Shown: positions 9,801-21,300 of the stretch, in pieces
How the letters are laid out: the number at the start of each line of letters is the position of its first letter
Position numbering within the stretch: the stretch's first letter is position 1
Assembly (NCBI RefSeq): GCF_028389875.1
Contig: NC_084682.1
Location: 6,024,001-6,088,000, forward strand
Direction of reading: 5' to 3'
Length of the DNA stretch: 64,000 nt
Origin: Rhea pennata
Lineage: Eukaryota; Chordata; Aves; Rheiformes; Rheidae
Translations under genes and position numbers: made by a program
Notes under the pieces: generated by a model
Database searches by the model: none
What the model saw: only the letters and a program-made list of their open reading frames with translations
Told to the model about the DNA's origin: nothing

Positions 9801-12800
9801 ATTGCCGCTCTTCTCCCGGAGGGATCCAACCGTGAGACGCTGGAGGCGAAACTCTCCAGAGGAGCATTTATCTGTGTGTGTTAGCAAACGCTTCGCAAAC
9901 TGCTTTCCTCCACGCCTGGAAAAGTCAACCGTCCTCCGCGGAGCCGGCGGTGAGCCCGGGCCGGACGCGGCCCCCGAGCCGCGCGGGAGAGGAGCGGCGG
10001 CCCCGCTCGAAGCCCGCCGCTCGGAGCGGCCCCGGCTCGGCCGCGGCGAGCAAGCCGGCCCGGCCGCGGTGCGGAGCAGAGCGCGCGAGGAAGGGAGCGA
10101 CCTGGGACGCTGCAAAAAGCCTCGTTCGGGGGATGATTACGGAGCGAAAAAGACGGCCGAGGTCGGAGAGCAGCCCGGGGTGCCCGGACGTCCTCCCCGG
10201 GGACTTGGCGACCGCCGCGGGTCTCCCCGGGGATGTTTGGCGTCAGCTCGCAGCTGGGGAGCTCCGCGCGCAGCCGGAGGGGAGCGGAGGGCTCCGGGGG
10301 CAGCGGCCCGCCGGGGGGATGGCGGCCCGGCGCCGGCGGCGGGGCGGCGCGAGGACGTCGCTACGGGCCCCCACGCCGCAGCTGCGGGCTCGTGGCAAGG
10401 TGCCGAGGAAGTTTTGCAGCAGCATTAGAAAATGTTGACATGTTTTTTGAAACAATTTCAGATCTGATATCTGCGCCAGATTGAGTTTGTAACCAGCTTT
10501 ATTGTTTAAGCCTGCTGGGATTTCATCAAAGGCGTCTGCTGTTTACCCAGAACCATTTCATTGGAGAAAACAGCAAACAGACCTGCATTTCTATCTGATT
10601 TCACTTTTTCCTTTTCCTCCTGAATTTAAGTGCTTGTGAAAAGCATGGCTGATAAGGCCGAGCAGTGTGGATAAATCCCGAGGACGGGCTCGGCAGAGGC
10701 TCCGCCAGCTGCTCCGGGTTTATTAATAGCCTGAAGGCAGTTGGGGGAGCTGCTGCTGGGCTCCAGGCACGGGGCCGCGGCAGGACGCCGGCGTCCCCGG
10801 CACGTTGGGCCGAGGCTCCCGGTTCCCCACGATCCTGAAGACCGGGCAGAGAAGCCGCTTGGCGTTTTCTTTTTTTTTTTTTCTTTTCTGCCATCCGTTT
10901 TGATGCAACTTTAAATTTAAGCTACGAGCGGCCGAACATCTGTCCCCGTGCCGGGAGCAGCAGCGCCCGGGTCTGTAGATGCCCTCGGCGATACGGGGAC
11001 AAGCCTCGCCGAAGCCGGCGCGGCCGAGGGAAGCAGATAAAGATGAAGGAGGAAAGCGGCTGAAAAGGAGCCCGGTGTAAATCGTGTTAATCCTCCTCAC
11101 ACCTTCCCCCCCAGGGGCTGCCCTGCTCCGCCGCCCCGGCGCCGCTTCGCCGTTTCACCGATCTCTGCAAATGTGAGAGCTGAGCTGGGGACTCTGGAAA
11201 AGAGCCAAAACCACGTTTTTCGGAGGAGCCGCCCGCCCTGGGCTGCGGGGTCCCGGCCACCCCCGCCGTGCGGCAGCGCTGGACCCCAGCGAGAGGTTTG
11301 GGGCCTTTTTCCCGCACCCATGTCCTGGATGCTCCTTGCAGCTGGCGCTCCCCGGGCACCGTTTTTCCTGGGAGTTCGGCAATGCCGCGACGCGGGGGCG
11401 CGGAGCGGAGCTCGCGGCGCTTCCCGGCCGGCGGCTCCCCGGGGCGCCCCGGCTCCCCTCGCCGCGGCGAGGGCTCGGCGCTGGCATCCATCACACCTGC
11501 GCGGTGACAATGTAATTTTTATCTCCGGCTGTTTATTTCTCCGACAGAACTACTTGTAAATTCCAGGAAGAAAATACATCCCGGCGGGTGACAGAACCAG
11601 CACAAGGCGATTAATCTGGCCGCTTCCGCCCGGAATGCACAAGCGCCCCAAGGCAGCGCCGCGGCGGCGGGCGCCGCTCCGGGCGCGGCGGCGGGGCCGG
11701 CGCCGGCTCCGCTCTCACCAGGTTTATGCAAATATGGATTTATTTATTTATTTTTTTTTCCCGCTGCTTCCTCGGTGCCCCAGATACCAAAAGCGCTGAA
11801 GGAGGCATCTGCGTCGGGGCTCGCGGCGCGCGCGGCTCCGCGGGGCGCCCAGGTCCGATGCAGCCGCTGCGGTCGCCCCTCCGGCGCGCGGCGGCGGTCG
11901 CGGGGCTCTGCCCGCGGCGGGACGAGGTGCCCGGGCGCCTCCGAACCTGCAGCTCCCCGCTGCCGCTTATTTACAAGCCGCGACGGCGGAGCAGCTGGGA
12001 AGCGGAGCGCGCCGTTCTCCAGCGAGAGCGAAACGCTGCATATTTCAGCGTCTCCTGAATTTTTTAGGTTTCCCTGAACTGTGCTAATGGGTTGGCGGTG
12101 GAAGGGGGGGCGGCGAGGGCCCGGCCCCGGCTCCCGGCCTGCCTTGCTGCTCGCGGCAGCCGCCCCGGCGCGCGGCCGCCACTGCATTGCTGCTCTTAAA
12201 ATATTCAGCGCGCCTGGCCGCAATTTCACAGCGGGTCAACGCGCGCCGAGGCAGCGCGAGGAGGGGAAGCGCCGCCACGAGATAAACCCCGGGAGGCGGG
12301 ATTGCATTTCAAGGGGGAGTCGGGGGTGTTGAAGGCCCTCTTCCCCGCTCGCCGGCCCCCGCGCGCCCCGAAGCTGCCGGAAAGAGGTTCCCGCGCTGCG
12401 GGGCGGCCGGCACGGCGCGCTGGCTCGCGCCCCGGCACGGGACGGCTCTTATCCCTAATTCTGCTTGATCCCGGCTAATGTAACGGCAGATGTTCTCATT
12501 ATCCATTTAAACGTATAATCCTCCCCCGAATCCCGCTAAGCCCCTGGCCTCGCCGCTACCTTGTGGCAGTGCGTTCCACAGGTTAATTAGGCAGTTTTAA
12601 TTAGAGCACAGAGCGACCCGCGAATAAGGGACTCTGCCGGGGCCGGCGGCCGAGCAATCCCCAGGCGGAGCCGCCTCGGCGCCGGCATCTCCCTCCGGGA
12701 ATTGCGATCCTGCATCTGTGACCCCCTCCCCAAAGCCTGTTCGCTGGCAGCTCCCGGCCGGCGGCCGCGGTAGCCGAAGAAGCCTCCGGCGTCGCCAGTC

Positions 12801-15800
12801 CATCGCCTCCTCCCAAAACGAGGGAAAAACGTTTTTTCTCGTGCCGGAGCTGCCTCCTCGTTGGCACCTGGCAGGGAGGGAGTGAGCAAAGGCGGCGGGG
12901 GGAGGAGGAGGATGAGGAGGAGGAGCGCGGGAAAATCACATGTTGTTTTTAGAAGGCATTTTTTGAGTAAACGCTGAATAGCGTTGGGGAAAATTGCCTT
13001 AAAGGCCTGTTCTCTGCAGGGACGGCGCTTTTCATGGCACACAAGTATTTTGAAACTTAATTGCGCATTTGCACGGGCTAGTGTTTGTATTTCTCTCAGG
13101 TCTCCGAGGTGGTCTTTGAAGATTGCTGTCTCTCTGTAATGGTTTTCTTTATCTCGAATAAATTCCACACACCTGCGAGGCGGAGCCACTTGCGAGAAAT
13201 GGTGTCGAAATTGGCTCCCGATGTAACAAACCTGCAAAGGGAGGTGGAGCGCAGAGAGAGGCGATGCGACGGCTGGGGCTGGTGGCTCGTCCGCCCCGTC
13301 CCCCCTCCGCGGTCCGCGCGGCTCAGCTGGAGCCTCCGGGGCTGTTTCCTGAGCCGGGGAGGGGGGTGCAAAGGCCTCCCATTCCCGCGCTCCCCGGCAC
13401 TGTGCCGGTGGCTCCCGCGGCCCCTTCCCGGAGCCCCGCTTCGGCCCCCGGGGTGCTGGAGCCCCGTAATTTAATACGGATCGGGCAGCCGGCGCGCTTG
13501 GACGCACGCAGGCGCCCCGCTCCCGGCCTCTCCCGGGCCGGGGTTACAAGCAGCCGTGGTTAAACGCCTTTTATGTTGCGACTCAAATGATGAAAGCCTC
13601 GAAAATGGGTCTAACAAAGACGGCTCGCACTTGAGGCTAAAACCCCGTGAAAGCGGCAGATGCTGTCGCAGGAATAAATTGTACCGGCAGCGATCGGATG
13701 GGAAGCGAGACGTCAGGACGGAGTTGCTCCCTCTTTCCTGTTTCCAGCGAAAATGTCGGGGGCCACGAATTTAGCCAGAGTCAGGGGGATGAGCGGTTTG
13801 TCTGGCAGGGCGTTTCGAAGCTGCCGGGCGCCTCCGGAGAAGACGTGCCCGTTTGGGCAGGGAACCGGAGCCCCTCGGTTTTAACGAGCGTCTCAGTTGC
13901 CTTTCTCTTTTCCTGATGCCAAGCTCCTTCCTTTCCTTAGAAACAACAACACGCAAACGCCAAACCGTTTCTGCTGTTTCCGGTGGAGTTTTAACTCGGT
14001 AAAACGCGGGCGAGCGCCGGCGCGTGCGGGGCTGCGCTCGCCCCGAGCCTCCGTACGCCTCGCGCTCGCCGCTGGTCCCTAGCGGAGGAGGGATCGTAAC
14101 GGGATTTATAACGGCTTAGTGAGAAACGGGCACCGATTAGCTCGGAGGAAGGCGACCGGAGCGACGCGAGGGGCGCCCGGGGCCCGGCAGCGCCTCCGCA
14201 GACAGCGGGGCGGCGGGCCAAGGGACGGCGGGCAGAAGAGCGCAGCAGCGCCGCGGTCCCCAGCCGCCGCTGCCAGGCCATTAGCTGCTGAGATGCATTA
14301 AACGGGAGTCTGGCCAGTTACAGCAAAAGCCAGAACATTGTTTGCTTGTTTTTTTTTTTTTTTTTTTTTTATTATTATTATTTTTAAATCTGATCCTAAC
14401 GCAGGATGAAGTCGCCGAGCCCGGCGGCGGGCTGGGGCGGGAGGGACAGCGCCGGCTCCTCCTCGCGCCCCGCCGGCCCCGACGCAGCGGGCGCTTGAGC
14501 ACGTTGGTGCTTCGCCCGCCCGCTCCCGTTCGCCGCCCGCTCCCATCTCCGGGCAGCCCCCCACCCCCCCGGCGTGCTCTGCCCCGCAAACCGGCCCGCT
14601 CCGCCACCGCGGCTTTCAGCCGAGCCACCGGCTCCGTTTCCCTTCCCGGGGCCCTGAAACGATCCCCGATGGCAGCCACTCTCCCTCTCCTGGTGCTCCC
14701 GTATCCCGCCTGGGCTGTAATTAATCGAAATTATCCTCCGGAGACCTTGCAGCCCCCGCGCCGTAATTGCTCGGCCTTCGTGCACGGAGGCGCAGGGGCC
14801 GGCAGCGGGAGGCTTGCCCGCCGCCGCCGGCAGCGCGTCCCGGAGCCTGTTAGCCAGGGTGCTCGCGGGGCACCCGAGAAGTCCTGCGCCAGCTGCGCGG
14901 CTCGGCCCAGGGCACCGTTCGGCCCCGGCGAGCCCGCCCCGTCCCCGCCGGCGCCGCTCGCCCGGGGAAAGGGTCCGCTGCCCGGCACAAGGCTCAAGGC
15001 CGGGCTCGCAGCCCGCCGGGCTCCGGGTGGCACGATCCCTTTAGTTTTTGCGGGAAGAAAATGTGCCGGAGCCGGCGGCTTTGATGCCCGCCCGTCAGTC
15101 TCCTTCCCCGCCGCTGCAGGCGGCATTACGCGCGGCGGATCGGCAGAGGAGGAGCGCGGCGGGCTCCCGGTCGCCCTCTCATCCGCCGAACGCAAGGACA
15201 TCCAGCAAATCCGAAACGCGGAGAGGCTGCGAAGGGATGAAAGGGAGCGGGCTGTCCGGCGGCAGCGGCCTCCCGTCCCCGCGAGACGTCGCGTAAGGGC
15301 CGTGCCCCTCACCCCGCCTCGGGCCGCCGGCCGCTCCGGGGCGATCGCCGCCTCCCCTCGTCCTCCGCGGCTCCGCTCCCCTCCGGCGCGACTGCGGTTA
15401 TTCCCGCCTTCCCGAGGACCCAAGGAGCTCCGCGGCCTCTGCCGATTCCCTCGTTCCCCATTCCCGGCTCGGCCGCCGGCGCTTTTCCCGCGGGATTCCC
15501 GTTCCCGCCGTGCCCTTCGCCTCCGAGGCGGCGGCGCTTCGGGAAGCTCCGCGCGGCTTTTGGAAACGAGGGGCCGACGCGCAGTAAGCTCCCACGCAGC
15601 AGGGAGAGGGAGGTCTTGCCCCCCCCCCCCGCCCCACTTCGCCCCCCCGTGCAGGTTCGGCCGCCCATCTGAATGGTTTTCCCCAAAACGCCGGTTTTCC
15701 GCCTGCCCCGGGCCCGGAGGCAGCGCTGGGACTGTCACGACCGGCTCTGGGCGGGAGCCGGAGCCACTTCCCCCCCCGTACGCCAAGGGTACCAGTACAG

Positions 15801-18009
15801 CAAAAGGCTTATTCCAAACTGGGGTTAAGTAGAGCGGATTGCGTGGGGAAAACACACTCTATATTCCCTCTGTTTCCTGCATATATTAGGCCTGAAACAA
15901 GCATTTAAATGAAACAAGTTTCCATATCGGCATTTCCAGTCCCACAGCCACTTCCACCATTGGCCTTATTTTATTTTATTTTTTTTTTTCCTATTTACTT
16001 TAGCAAGAACAGAGAGCGGGGGAGACGCAGGCACCGAGAGAGAGGAGTGCTAATTAAACAGGGACTTCCACGTTAGGGTACGAATCCTTTGGACCAGTAC
16101 CTACCCTGCCAACTTCGCTATTTATTTATTATTTTTCAACACAACTGTAATTTCCAGTGGTGCTTGCAGCAGGGGGAGTGAGTCCAGGGGCTGCTCGCGG
16201 AGAGGATTAGCGTGCTGGAAGCCTTATTGCTTTCCTTCGCTGTGAATTCAGGAGCGATTCCCTGATGGCTGTGCTCTATATAGAAGGGAATCGGTGCTAA
16301 TTTGTTTTTGAGGATCACACCTCCACCAACACGCGCAAGACAACCCTGCCTCTCAACGTACACTTGGAGCCGGTGCTAGTGCAAACCCTGGAAAACCCGC
16401 AGGCGAGCGGAGCCAGGCCTCCTGCGCCCACAAAGCCAGGCCTGGAAAAGAGCAGATTTCCCTTTTTTTTTTTTAATTTTCCCACGGGTCCGCGCCAGCA
16501 GGTGCAGGCTCGGGCATCCCTCGCCTTTAAAAGCCTTTCTGCAGGCACGGAAAGCCTAAGGGACCCAGCGCCGGATGGGCTGTCGAAGAGACGGAGCGTA
16601 AAAGGCTCCCTTCTCGGCGTCCTTTCTTTTTTCTTTTTTAAATCATCCTCAGGTTTGACTGCGGGAGAGGAATAAATTGGCTGGTTCGAGCCGGGGGGAC
16701 GGAGGGGCAGCGGCGGCGGCGGCGCCCCACGCTCCGCTCCGCCGGGGTGGCTCGGAGGGACGCGGCCCGCGGGGAGACATCGGACCTGGCTGAAATGGAA
16801 GACAAAGCTATTGTTTCAAGCAGAGCTATTGATTTTTGCGTTATTACACTAAGAAATTTATGGTCTGGTTTCCGACTGCAATCGGAGTTAATGACCGAGC
16901 TCCAGAAACTTCCAGGTGACCTTGGCCGTGACTTTGGGGGGAAGGCGAACAGCTCCAGCTATGGGGTCAGCAAACGTAGAATGAACCCGCGACTCGCCGC
17001 AGGACCCGATTTTGGGGTGGAACGGGGGTTTTGCAGACCCTACGTCTCTGTCCTGAGCTTCATCTCCCGGCAAAATGCAGGCAATGACTGGGCTGGAGAA
17101 AGCTGGACCTGCTCGGCTCCGGCCAAAAGCCACCACTGCTGCTGGTGGGCGACCCTGCTCTCCCCTGGAAGCCGCCTGCCAGAAGAATCGATAAACACGC
17201 AATGCCTGCTAATTGCTACCCAGCCGGCACAGGGGAAAATGCAAAGTTGGGGCTCGGGGAGCGCCCGGGACGGAGGCAACGTGGCTCCGAGCATGAGAAA
17301 CCCCCGAGATGGAGCATGGCGGCAGCGGCTCCGACCCACCAGCGGTGCCCGCAAGCGGCCTGGCCCGGCTCGGCCCGGCCCGGCGTCTCCCCTCGCGAGG
17401 AGGATTTGCCTTTCAGCCCTTATCGGGGCTGTCGAAGCAGGGCCGGGGCGAGGAGGAGGAGGAGGAGGAGGAGGAGGTCTGTGCCAGGTACGGGTGTTGC
17501 ACGAGGGCTCGGGAAGCTCTCAGGGGCTACAGCACTTCCCCCCGTCAAGCCTCTTCCTAGCTTCTCTTTGAAACGTTTTTCTCGTGCATCTTTTGGCACC
17601 AGCTTCTTCCCAAAGTCTTTCTTCACTAGCAATACACTGAATTTCCTTGTATCCTCCTTCCTCCTCCCTTCCACCTGCTGGCAAAGGGACACGACTTCCA
17701 GCTGCTGGTGGAGGATCTGTTCCTCGTGGTACCTTCTCCCTGGAAGAGCCCCGACACCCCCAACTAAAGAAGCCCCGAGCCTCCGCGCTCAGTTTCTGCC
17801 TCGGAGGTCATAATTGCCATTAAATCACAGCTTGCCTAACCAAATTATGCAAAACCGAAATTATCTCCAATGATTTTTATGTCGCTGAAATGTTCCAGAA
17901 CTGCCGGGGTGACGACTGGGGGATTGGGAGCAGCTGTCACTCCGTCGGAAACCGTAACTCCCAACAGCTGGGAGCTGTCAGTTATTTACGATGCTGTTTG
18001 CAAAACAAA

Positions 18010-18051
<42 letters not shown>

Positions 18052-18296
18052 GATGAAGGTGGATGTGGGGATGCTGGGCTCGGGCTGAAAGGCGGCTCGC
18101 AGGGCAAGCTGAGCCAAACCAGGCCTGCCGGGGGGCTGCCGCAGGGAGCGGGCGCAGCCGGGATGCTGCCGGCTCTGGCGCCGGCTCCGGCTCCGGCAGG
18201 GCTCTGCGCAGAGGCTGAGAGCGAGCTGCTGCTCGCTGGGGCACGCAGGCTTTGTGACGGTCAGGACAGGCTTGTTTATTTTATCCTCGGTGTTGC

Positions 18297-18346
<50 letters not shown>

Positions 18347-21300
18347 ATACGCAGCTACTAACCACAGGTCTGACACTGCTTTGTCAAAACGTCCCAGATC
18401 TGGAGTTTCTGCTCTTGGCTGGCGCCCAGTTGCTGTCTCTGCTGTGGCTTTGCCTTTTATCATCCTTCCGCGGGTATATGCAACTGCGAACATTTGAGGC
18501 TGCTTCTCCGCAGCCAGCGGTTTCTCCAGCGCGAGCAGCCCGGCCTGAGCTTGCTCCCGAGTTTCCGAGCGCGTTTTCCCCGCGCTGCGGGGCGCAGCCG
18601 CGTCTCCGCGCCCCAGTTTGCTCGGGGTTGGGTCGGGAGGCGTCGCTTGCTAGATGCAGGGTGCGAATGGGGCAGGAAACTCCGGAGCTGGCAGCGTTAC
18701 ACCGGGTGTGAACGCGGCCTCGGAAGAGCGCGAGGGATGAGTAAGCTCCTGCCTCTTGGAAAATACTGACTGCGAGCAGAAGCTGGATGCTTCAGCCTCA
18801 CTCGTAGCTTGCTCCGGTTAAGTGTTATTATTTATATTATGTAGTGGCTATACATAGTGTTTTATGGCAGTAAAAACACATAAATCAACAACCAGAAGAT
18901 GAGGGCTTTGCTCTGAAGAGCTTATCAATCCAGCAGCCCGAGCAGGAGCGGCGCGGCGCCGGCCGACGAGCTGCGCGAGCCCGGCTCGCCCCACGCGGCG
19001 GCGGTTTGGGGGAGACGCGGGAGAGCAGCGAGCTGCTCGCTCCCGGCCACGGGATCCGGCCGCAGCGTCGCACGGGCCGTGACCCGCGGAGCTCGTCCGG
19101 GCGGAGAGGAGAAGATGTGGGTCGAAGGCGAGGCGCGCGGTGCGGTCCCGGCTGTTCTAGCCGGCCCCGTGATGCTGGCTGGAAAAACCAGCTTTTTCTC
19201 TGCCTTCCTGCGCTGGCACCGGCGCGGGGAGGAACACGGTCTGGTAGAGGCCGAATGGGAAGATTTGCTGTGTCTGGACAAGGATGCTGTCTCCAGGTGT
19301 CTGCAGTCTCCCGGCCGTTTCAGCTCTTGCACAAATTGAGGCTTAACGCTAAATGCATTATGCCATATAACAATTAATCCCGTGCTACATATAGAAAGTC
19401 CTTACTCATCAATAATGCATTCGGGGGAGTGATTTTCACTCTCAATAATAGGGCTAATACAATGGAAACAAGCAGGTAATGAAGAACATTTATAATGATG
19501 TTAATCTAATAATGAGGATAACGCTGTTAAAAGTAAGACTGCAGACTGGACACATCCAAAGATAAATTATTTCAAGCGTTCATTAACTAATGCCTAATTA
19601 ATGCCCAATTAGAGAGAGGCTGCATGGGAAATGGTTTGGACAGTCCAGCGAATTCATCCCAATCACCGCGACCTCCGTCGCAAGCAAGGGGATGCGGAAG
19701 GACACCGCGAGCGGGGCCGGGCTCACGGCGGGGTTGCAGAGGCGCCGCGAGCGGGACCTGCTGGTTTCTAGAGGGAGGTCTCGCATCCGGATCTAAAAAT
19801 CCCGACCGTCCCCGCTTCTCATGAGGCAGCCAGCAGGGTTCACGGGCTCGGAGGGGAAGCGTCCTCGGCAGGACCGCGGGCCCCGGGCGCATCCACCCGT
19901 TCCCTCTTCCCAGCACGTTTCCTCTTCTCCAGTCCTGCCCACGTGTATGTTTTCTCCGTAAGCGCTCAACCTTGCTCCGTTTCCGAATTCTCCTCCGAGT
20001 TGCAGTACGTGGGCGGACAGACATCCCGGCTTTTCTTCCTTCTGCCTTACTCCCGGAGAGACGCGAGCTGCAGCCGGAGCAACGCTGCGGCGGGACTCGC
20101 TGCTTTTCCCCGGGAACCTGAGGCTCGTAAACGCCCGCTCGTCAGGGGACCGACGGGGCTCGGTTCCCTCCGACCTGCGCGGCTGGAGCGGTGCCCGCGG
20201 AGAGGTTAAACGCCGCCGCCCGGTTTCGGCGCCGTTTTCTACCCTGGTTTCGGCGATGCCGCTAGCTCGGCGGCTTGGGGCCGGGAAACGCCCGGGAGCG
20301 ACGTGCAATCTGCCGGGTAGCTCGCAGGGGGTTTGTCGATTCGGGCCCCGGGGATTTGGTGTTTGCAGGAACAGCCGCCGCGCGTGGCGGATCAGCACCG
20401 CGCTTGCGCCTGGCGGGATTTTCCTAGTGAACCCGAGACCCGGCCGAGTCTCCGTGCTCCGGCGTCGCCCGGGTGCAAACGGCGAACGCGCCGCCGTCGC
20501 GCCCGGCGAAGCTCCGGCGCCGGGAGCGCTCCGCACGTCCTGCCGCGTCGATCCTCGGGCGCGTTTTTCCCCGGGGATCCCCGGCCTGGCGACCGCGGCG
20601 GCGAGGGTCGGGGTCTGAGCGAGCCGCGCGGCGCCTTAACCCGGCCTGACCCCGCTCTCGCCTCTCTCCGGACAGGGGGTTTCGCGGAGCTGCTCCTCGT
20701 GCTGCTGGGGCTGAAGGTCCAGGTGGCCGGGGGCTGCCCCAGCGACTGCGTGTGCTACCCGTCCCCCATGACCGTCAGCTGCCAGGCCCACAACTTCGTC
20801 ACCATTCCCGAGGGGATCCCCGAGGACAGCGAGAGGATCTTCCTCCAGAACAACCAGATCACCTTGCTGCTGCGGGGCCACTTCAGCCCCTCCATGGTCA
20901 CCCTCTGGATCTACTCCAACAACATCACCTTCATCGACCCCAACACCTTTGAGGGGTTCGTAAACCTCGAAGAGCTCGATTTGGGGGACAACCGCTACTT
21001 AAGGGCTTTGGCGGCGGACACCTTCCAAGGGCTGGTGAAACTCCACGCCTTGTACCTGTACAAGTGCGGGCTGAGTTCCTTGCCCAGCGGGATTTTCGGT
21101 GGCCTCCACAACCTGCAGTACCTTTACCTGCAAGACAACCACATCGAGTTCCTTCAGGACGATATTTTTGTTGACTTGGTTAACCTCAGCCATCTTTTTC
21201 TCCACGGAAACAAGCTCTGGAGCCTCCACCAGAACACGTTCAGGGGGCTAATAAACCTGGACCGGCTGCTCATGCACCAGAACCAGCTGCAGTGGGTTCA

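Noticed and set aside
14342..15832. 496-codon open frame on the plus strand inside RTN4RL1 intron 1
   Set aside because: It begins in a T-run, has no domain, and its residues reflect GC-rich DNA where stops are rare.
16747..17571. 274-codon open frame in RTN4RL1 intron 1
   Set aside because: It overlaps a candidate enhancer and a GGA microsatellite; the product shows no recognisable domain.
20333..20675. In-frame open extension upstream of RTN4RL1 exon 2, giving a 569-residue frame
   Set aside because: The CAG acceptor at 20673-20675 and the MLRQG exon 1 give a proper signal peptide and match the family. The extension is Arg/Pro-rich and would bury the signal sequence. An alternative first exon is not excluded but has no support.
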